Below are positions 58,884-64,000 of a stretch of DNA of 64,000 bases, piece after piece. The notes under the pieces are model-generated. The model had not been told where the DNA came from, did not search any database, and saw nothing but the letters and a program-made list of their open reading frames with translations. The position numbers and the translations under genes were made by a program. This DNA comes from Clostridia bacterium (GTDB lineage Bacteria > Bacillota > Clostridia > Christensenellales > Borkfalkiaceae). How positions within the stretch are numbered: position 1 is the stretch's first letter; every line of letters begins with the position of its first letter. The stretch lies in contig JAIEFR010000002.1 in the NCBI GenBank assembly GCA_029066845.1, positions 1-64,000 on the forward strand, in the 5' to 3' direction.

Positions 58884-59794
58884 AGCTTGTCTATGCGGGT
58901 TCGCCCGAATACGCCGTACAGCCCCTGCGCGCTCTCGTAGAGTCGGGCAGGGAAATAGTTGCGGTAATAACTCAGCCGGACAAGCCCACGGGCAGAAAGC
59001 GCATTCTTACGCCTACGCCTGTCAAGGCTTACGCGCAAAGTCTGGGCATACCCGTGCTGGACTATCCCAAAATAAGGGAGCACGCGGCGGAGCTTGCCGC
59101 ACTCGGCGCGGATATAATGTTTACCTGCGCCTACGGTCAGCTTCTTTCGCAGGACGTGCTGAACGCCTTCCCCAAGGGCGTGTATAACTTGCACGCCTCG
59201 CTGCTGCCCGAGTTCCGCGGTGCAAGCCCCATTCAGTCGGCAATACTGTCGGGTTGCGAATATACGGGTGTGACCGTTATGAAAACCGAGCTTGCCCTCG
59301 ATTGCGGCGGCATACTGCTTGTCAAACGCTGTGCGGTGGGCGATATGACGTGCGGCGAGCTTTCGAACGAGCTTTCAGCTCTCTCGGCGCAGGCGGTTGT
59401 GGAGGCGGCGGATATTCTGGAACGCGGGGACGAAAACCTGCTTGTTCAGGACGAGGCGCGCGCAACCTACTGCAAAAAGATTTCCAAGGACGACGCTCGC
59501 GTTGACTTCGGGGCAGGCGCAAAGGTTGTTGCAAATCTAATCAACGCAATGAGCCCTTCGCCCGCGGCGTTTGCATATCTCAACGGCAACCCCGTCAACT
59601 TACTAAAAGCCGTGCCGTGCGACGGCGCGGGGGAGTGCGGCGTCGTGCTCTCCGCGGATAAGCGCGGAATAGTCGTCGCGTGTGCGGACGGCGCGGTCAA
59701 TATAAGCGTCATACAGTTTGCGGGCGGCAAGCCCCTTGCGGCGGCTGACGCGGTGAACGGCAGAAAAATCAAGGCGGGCGACAGGTTTGACTAA
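58880..59794 (+). CDS. fmt: Methionyl-tRNA formyltransferase
   Basis: 304 residues; formylates initiator Met-tRNA. The formyltransferase core shows the catalytic Asn, His and Asp within VYNLHASLLPEFRGASPIQ and its downstream strand; a C-terminal OB-fold follows. It is coupled to def by ATGA and to rsmB by an 8-nt overlap. Confidence 0.95.
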   Translation: MKLVYAGSPEYAVQPLRALVESGREIVAVITQPDKPTGRKRILTPTPVKAYAQSLGIPVLDYPKIREHAAELAALGADIMFTCAYGQLLSQDVLNAFPKGVYNLHASLLPEFRGASPIQSAILSGCEYTGVTVMKTELALDCGGILLVKRCAVGDMTCGELSNELSALSAQAVVEAADILERGDENLLVQDEARATYCKKISKDDARVDFGAGAKVVANLINAMSPSPAAFAYLNGNPVNLLKAVPCDGAGECGVVLSADKRGIVVACADGAVNISVIQFAGGKPLAAADAVNGRKIKAGDRFD

Positions 59795-61007
59795 TCCGCT
59801 TACAGACCCCTATCTGGTGCTTACAAAGGTATATTCCGGGGGCAAATTTCTAAAACAGGCAATATCCGAAACGCCGGTCGAGCCTATAAACGCCGCTCGT
59901 ACGGTGAAAATCTGCTACGGCGTTCTCGACAGGGATATATATTTAAACTACATAATATCCGCCAATGTGCAGAGCGCGCCCAAGGCGGCGGTCAGGCTCA
60001 TTTTAAAGATTGCGCTGTATATGCTGGAATTTATGGGCAAGCACGACTATATGGTTGTGGACTGCGCGGTGGAGCTTTGCAAGAAGCTGGGCAAGGGCGG
60101 CGCGGCGGGATTTATCAACGGATTTCTGCGCTCCTACAAAGTGCCCGAACTTCCCGAAAATCCTACCGAAGCGCTTTCGGTAAAGTGCTCGGCTCCGCTG
60201 TGGCTGACCAAGAAAATCAAGCGCAGCTATAAGGCTGAGGCGGAACAGATTCTGTCTGCGCAGAGCTTGGGGCAATGCGTGCGCTTTGTGCGCGGCGATG
60301 AAAATTATCTGGGCGCACAGCACGTACAAACGCCGTTCGAGGGCGTATGTATCTTTCCCAACTTTCAGCGCGACGAGGGCTTTTTTGCAGGCGACTACAC
60401 ATTCCAGTCGGTTGGCTCGGTTGCAATCTGCGCGGCAATATCTCCGTGTGAAAAGCTTCTGGACGCGTGCGCAGCTCCGGGTGGCAAGTCGGTTTTGCTT
60501 GCGGGCAAGTGCGGGAGTGTGACCGCGTGCGAAATTCATCCCCACCGCAAAAAGCTTATTGAAGAATACGCTGCGAGAATGGGAACGCAAAACGTCACCG
60601 CAACGGTTGCGGACAGCTCGTTTTTTAACCCGCAATTCGAAAACGCTTTCGACGCGGTGCTGGTTGACGCGCCCTGTTCCGGCACGGGAGTAATCGCCGA
60701 AAATCCCGACATAAAATTGAACCGCAGGGAGGAGGATATTGCCTCGCTTGCGGATGTGCAGTCGCGCATACTTTCAAACTGCGCGCGCTACGTCAAGTCT
60801 GGCGGCAGACTGTACTACTCAACCTGTTCGGTACTGCCCGAAGAAAACGACAGTATAGCGGTATCCTTTCTGGAAGGGCACACGGACTTCGAGCTGGAAG
60901 TGCCGTCGTCGCCGCTCGAACACAGGCGCACAAACTACGGCTTGCAGTTCCTGCCGCATATCTCGCTCGGCGCGGGTTTTTATCTGACGGCGTTCAGGAG
61001 AAAGTAA
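59787..61007 (+). CDS. rsmB: 16S rRNA (cytosine-967-C5)-methyltransferase RsmB
   Basis: 406 residues, with an N-terminal NusB-like domain and a C-terminal SAM methyltransferase. SAM loop: LDACAAPGGKS. The two cysteines of the m5C mechanism are in VDAPCSGTGV and YYSTCSV. A TTG at 59787, inside the end of fmt, is the only start giving a complete N-terminus. Slightly short for the family. Confidence 0.93.
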   Translation: MTNPLTDPYLVLTKVYSGGKFLKQAISETPVEPINAARTVKICYGVLDRDIYLNYIISANVQSAPKAAVRLILKIALYMLEFMGKHDYMVVDCAVELCKKLGKGGAAGFINGFLRSYKVPELPENPTEALSVKCSAPLWLTKKIKRSYKAEAEQILSAQSLGQCVRFVRGDENYLGAQHVQTPFEGVCIFPNFQRDEGFFAGDYTFQSVGSVAICAAISPCEKLLDACAAPGGKSVLLAGKCGSVTACEIHPHRKKLIEEYAARMGTQNVTATVADSSFFNPQFENAFDAVLVDAPCSGTGVIAENPDIKLNRREEDIASLADVQSRILSNCARYVKSGGRLYYSTCSVLPEENDSIAVSFLEGHTDFELEVPSSPLEHRRTNYGLQFLPHISLGAGFYLTAFRRK

Positions 61008-61981
61008 TGAAAAAATCACGGAAGAATTATATTGAAAGCTGCGAGGTTTCCGAAGTAAGGGAAGTCGTTCTCGGCGGATATAAACAGAAAATCGCAATAG
61101 AGGGTAAAAAGAAAGATTTGCCCGTAGTCATCTGTCTGCACGGCGGACCCGGCTCGCCCGTGCCCTTTTCGGTGGGGTGTCGTGGACTCTTCCCCGAATG
61201 GACGGACGAGGCGATTATGGTTTACTGGGACCAGCTCGGCTGCGGTTGCAACAATCACAGAATCGACGACAGTTTCAAAGTTGAAAATTTCGTGGATATG
61301 ACGTGCGATCTCGTTTCCGAAATTAAGGAGAGGTTTCCCGGAAACAAGCTGTTTTTATTCGGCGTAAGCTGGGGCAGTATTCTGGCGCTCCACGCGGCTC
61401 AGCGCGTCAGCGAAAAGATTGACGGGATATTCGTCTACGGACAGGTTTTAAAAAATCTTTTCTTCAACGGCGAGGTGGAAGCTGCTTTTGACGGCGCTCC
61501 GCAAAAAGCAAAGCAATGCGCGTTAAAAATTTTAGAAAAGGGTACGGATTGCGATTACGCGGTTCTAGATAAAAATCTCAGAAAGCTTCATAAACTTTTA
61601 AGAAAATATACGAACGCGTTTACCAACAGAAACGCAGCCCCTGCGCCCATCGGCGCGATAATTAAAGGACTTCTCACAAGTCCCGATTATTCTTTCAAAG
61701 ATTTCAAGGCGGTGGTGAGGAATGGGTACAGATTCAACAAAACTCTTTTGCTGGACCATCTCAATACCGACTTGACGCCTCTGCTTTCCGAAGTGAAGGT
61801 CAGATACGTTATGTTGCAGGGCGATACGGACATTATAACGTCAACGAAGAACGTACTGGAAGCCGTTGAAAAGTGCGGCAACGAAAACGTGTCCGTCAGA
61901 GTAATAAAGGATGCGGGACATCTGCCCTCGGCAGCGGCTATGAACGAGTGCTTCAACACTCTCTTGCAAATTATACAATGA
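61007..61981 (+). CDS. Proline iminopeptidase-like alpha/beta hydrolase
   Basis: 324 residues. HGGPGSPVP is the oxyanion motif typical of proline iminopeptidases (HGGPG); the nucleophile is in FGVSWGSILAL, the acid in QGDTDIITS and the histidine in DAGHLPS. Codon usage is visibly more AT-rich (many AAA, TTT, TTA, AAT) than in the flanking rsmB and rlmN, hinting at later acquisition. It is inserted in the fmt-rsmB-rlmN cluster and overlaps both neighbours. Confidence 0.88.
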   Translation: MKKSRKNYIESCEVSEVREVVLGGYKQKIAIEGKKKDLPVVICLHGGPGSPVPFSVGCRGLFPEWTDEAIMVYWDQLGCGCNNHRIDDSFKVENFVDMTCDLVSEIKERFPGNKLFLFGVSWGSILALHAAQRVSEKIDGIFVYGQVLKNLFFNGEVEAAFDGAPQKAKQCALKILEKGTDCDYAVLDKNLRKLHKLLRKYTNAFTNRNAAPAPIGAIIKGLLTSPDYSFKDFKAVVRNGYRFNKTLLLDHLNTDLTPLLSEVKVRYVMLQGDTDIITSTKNVLEAVEKCGNENVSVRVIKDAGHLPSAAAMNECFNTLLQIIQ

Positions 61982-63012
61982 AAAGAATAATTCAGGATTT
62001 GAATTACAACCAAATATGCGAGCTTGTAGTTTTGCTCGGTCAGCCCAAGTTCCGCGCAAAGCAGCTGTTTTTGGGAATTGCGCAGGGCAAAAAAATCAGC
62101 GAAATTTCCGTGCTTCCGCAGTCCTTCCGCGAACAGCTTCTGAGTGATTTCGAGGACTGCCCCGTGGAAATAATCAAAACGCTGAAAAGCGAGGACGGCA
62201 CCGAGAAATATCTGTTCCGCCTTGCCGACGGCAACGTTATAGAGGGCGTTTTAATGCGCTACAAGTACGGCAACACGCAGTGCGTTTCCACGCAGGTCGG
62301 CTGCCGTATGGGCTGCAAATTCTGCGCAAGCACGCTGGGCGGCAGAGTGCGCGATTTGACATCGGGAGAAATTCTTTCCCAGGTGCTCACGGTCAACGCG
62401 CTGCACGCGCAGGGCAAGGAAAGGGGCGTAACCAACATAGTTTTGATGGGCAGCGGCGAACCTCTGGACAATTACCAAAACGTCGTTGAGTTCTTAAAAA
62501 ACGTGACCGCGCAGGAGGGAATTAACATTTCGGCGCGTAATATATCGCTTTCAACCTGCGGTCTGGCGGACAGAATGCGCGATCTCGCCGACGAGGGGAT
62601 ACCCGTAAATCTTACCGTTTCCCTGCATTCGACCAACGATGCGGAGCGCACACGCACGATGCCCATTGCCAACAAGTGGACGATTGCCGAGGTGCTGGAT
62701 GCCTGCGCATATTACTTCGAAAAGACGGGCAGAAGGTACATATTCGAGTACGCGCTGATTGCGGGCGAAAACTGCGACGAGCGGCACGCCGACGAGCTTA
62801 TAGCGCTGTTGAAGGGCAAGCCCTGCCACGTCAATTTAATAAGGTTGAACGAGGTAAAGGAAAGGAGTCTTGCCGCCGCCGACGAAAAGCAGGCTTACAG
62901 GTTTTTGGGCTTGCTTGAAAAGGGCGGACTTTCTGCGACGCTCAGGCGCAGGACGGGCGCGGACATTGGCGGCGCGTGCGGTCAATTAAGAGCATCTTAT
63001 CTCGATACATAA
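61978..63012 (+). CDS. rlmN: Dual-specificity 23S rRNA/tRNA adenine-C2 methyltransferase RlmN
   Basis: 344 residues, radical SAM. Cluster cysteines lie in GCRMGCKFCAS; the catalytic C-terminal cysteine is in GGACGQLR. VLMGSGEPLDNY and LIRLNEV are conserved. It makes m2A2503 in 23S rRNA and m2A37 in some tRNAs. ATG at 61978 overlaps the hydrolase stop (ATGA); an earlier in-frame start would give an Arg-rich, non-homologous extension. Confidence 0.95.
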   Translation: MKRIIQDLNYNQICELVVLLGQPKFRAKQLFLGIAQGKKISEISVLPQSFREQLLSDFEDCPVEIIKTLKSEDGTEKYLFRLADGNVIEGVLMRYKYGNTQCVSTQVGCRMGCKFCASTLGGRVRDLTSGEILSQVLTVNALHAQGKERGVTNIVLMGSGEPLDNYQNVVEFLKNVTAQEGINISARNISLSTCGLADRMRDLADEGIPVNLTVSLHSTNDAERTRTMPIANKWTIAEVLDACAYYFEKTGRRYIFEYALIAGENCDERHADELIALLKGKPCHVNLIRLNEVKERSLAAADEKQAYRFLGLLEKGGLSATLRRRTGADIGGACGQLRASYLDT

Positions 63013-63034
63013 TCAAAAATAAGGATAAACACAT

Positions 63035-63709
63035 ATGTCAAAAGTTAAAGTAGCACCTTCTATTTTATCCGCCGATTTTTCGGCGATGGGGCAGGCGGTT
63101 AAAGCCGTGGAGGCGGCGGGCGCCGACCTGATACACTGCGACGTTATGGACGGCAGCTTCGTTGCGCCCATAACATTCGGCGGTCAGATGGTAAAGAACA
63201 TACGCAAGCTTACCGCCCTGCCGCTGGACGTGCACCTTATGATAGAGCACCCCCAGACGCAGATAAAGTTTTTTGCGGACGCGGGCGCGGATATAATAAC
63301 CGTGCACTACGAGGCGTGCAAGAAAATTTCCGACGGCTATTTAAGGGAAACCTTGCAGCTCATCAAATCGCACGGCGTAAAGTGTGGCGCGGTAATCAAT
63401 CCCGACACGCCTGCGGAGCGTATATACGACGTAATCCATTTGTGCGATATGGTGCTTGTAATGTCGGTGTTCCCCGGCTACGGCGGACAGAAATTTATAC
63501 CTTCCGCACTGGAAAACGTGAAAAAGGTGCGCGAATATGCCGCGAATATCGGCAAAAGCGGACTTGAAATAGAAATTGACGGCGGAGTGACTGCGGACAA
63601 CGCGGAGCTCATCCGTCAGGCGGGCGCAACCGTACTTGTCGCGGGTTCGGCTGTGTTCGGCGCAAACGATATGCACGCGGCAATAGAGAATATAAGAGGT
63701 GTAAAATGA
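63035..63709 (+). CDS. rpe: Ribulose-phosphate 3-epimerase
   Basis: 224 residues, a TIM barrel interconverting ribulose-5-P and xylulose-5-P. SILSADFSAMG, HCDVMDGSFVAPITFG (metal ligands), VHLMIEHP, VMSVFPGYGGQKF and EIDGGV are all canonical. AAGGA precedes the start. It overlaps thiN by 4 nt. In many Firmicutes stp, prkC and rsgA lie between rlmN and rpe; here the gap is 22 bp. Confidence 0.96.
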   Translation: MSKVKVAPSILSADFSAMGQAVKAVEAAGADLIHCDVMDGSFVAPITFGGQMVKNIRKLTALPLDVHLMIEHPQTQIKFFADAGADIITVHYEACKKISDGYLRETLQLIKSHGVKCGAVINPDTPAERIYDVIHLCDMVLVMSVFPGYGGQKFIPSALENVKKVREYAANIGKSGLEIEIDGGVTADNAELIRQAGATVLVAGSAVFGANDMHAAIENIRGVK

Positions 63710-64000
63710 GAGGAATACTGCTTTTAAACGGACAGCCGTACAGAGGAGAAATCAATACGCAGAACGCTTTCGTCGTCTGCTGCGACGGGGCTTACGAATG
63801 GGCCAAGGACAAGGTGAGAATAGATAAAAACGTGGGTGATTACGACAGCCTTCCCTACGTTCCCAATCCGCCCCCTTCCAAGATATATCCCGCCGAAAAG
63901 AATTTTACCGACGGCGAAATCGCAATGAACGCTCTGTTCGAGAGGGGCGTGGACACGATAGAAATTTACGGAGGCGGCGGTGGCAGGGAGGACCACTTCC
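63706..64000 (+). CDS. thiN: Thiamine pyrophosphokinase (partial, runs off the window)
   Basis: 98 codons are present. The sequence MRGILLLNGQPYRGEI, CCDGAYEWA, GDYDSLP and GGGGGREDHF match the thiamine diphosphokinase catalytic domain, where CDGA and GDxDS bind the nucleotide and GGxGGRxDH binds thiamine. It is coupled to rpe through ATGA. The remaining C-terminal part (about 110 residues expected) lies beyond position 64000. Confidence 0.92.
   Translation, partial: MRGILLLNGQPYRGEINTQNAFVVCCDGAYEWAKDKVRIDKNVGDYDSLPYVPNPPPSKIYPAEKNFTDGEIAMNALFERGVDTIEIYGGGGGREDHF

Overview
The window looks like chromosomal DNA of an anaerobic member of the Clostridia. Evidence seen here is an electron-bifurcating-type HydABC [FeFe] hydrogenase, an anaerobic NrdDG ribonucleotide reductase with paired NrdR boxes, a K+-dependent-type membrane pyrophosphatase, an FMN riboswitch in front of RibU, a SpoIIQ-like M23 protein behind a sigma-F/G-type promoter, DUF5685, and lipoproteins with Big2, BspA-like and MBG (YDG) repeats. 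Coding DNA is fairly GC-rich, with GC-rich hairpin terminators and AT-rich promoters. Placement below class is a guess: an uncultured, gut-type lineage close to Christensenellales would fit. The first 93 bases are almost pure C and look like an assembly artefact at a contig end. The last gene (thiN) runs off the right edge.

Layout. 0.1-4.8 kb: a giant surface protein with MBG repeats, one membrane span and a long cytoplasmic coiled-coil tail. 4.8-5.9 kb: FMN riboswitch, terminator and ribU. 5.9-11 kb: tsaE-tsaB-rimI, an alpha/beta hydrolase, a membrane-anchored MurF and ddl. 11-12.2 kb: isocitrate dehydrogenase. 12.3-14.2 kb: a lipoprotein behind a structured leader, flanked by two identical hairpins. 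14.2-17 kb: pyridoxal kinase divergent from a PdxR/MocR regulator, then an HNH protein. 17-20.3 kb: a DUF5050-type lipoprotein and a membrane-bound XRE regulator. 20.3-24 kb: NrdR-controlled nrdD-nrdG-dut. 24-30 kb: ROK kinase, NSS symporter and a heterodimeric ABC exporter. 30-34 kb: hydCBA. 34-36.6 kb: an HxlR regulator divergent from cupin, zinc macrodomain and SirTM sirtuin, probably a reversible ADP-ribosylation module. 36.6-43.3 kb: a GltD-like flavoprotein with a HIT protein, pyrophosphatase, an HtrA-like lipoprotein and trpS. 43.3-47.5 kb: DUF5685, a J-like Cys-rich protein, a small inverted-repeat element, a membrane protein, rlmD, a MIF-like protein and a 54-residue ORF. 47.5-53.7 kb (minus strand): paralogous two-span membrane proteins, a promoter-driven 31-residue peptide, the SpoIIQ-like protein, corA with an attenuator-like leader, and an M1 peptidase. 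53.7-64 kb: a degenerate nitrilase, then yicC-gmk-rpoZ-priA-def-fmt-rsmB-hydrolase-rlmN-rpe-thiN.

Most genes are ordinary housekeeping. The parts most worth follow-up are the small-scale ones: the corA leader peptide plus terminator, the 31-residue peptide gene, the 12.3 kb structured leader, the SirTM/macrodomain/cupin module without its usual lipoylation partners, the degenerate enzymes (nitrilase, J-like domain), and the ABC exporter pair whose degeneracies complement each other. No rRNA, tRNA, CRISPR array, transposase or integrase was recognised.
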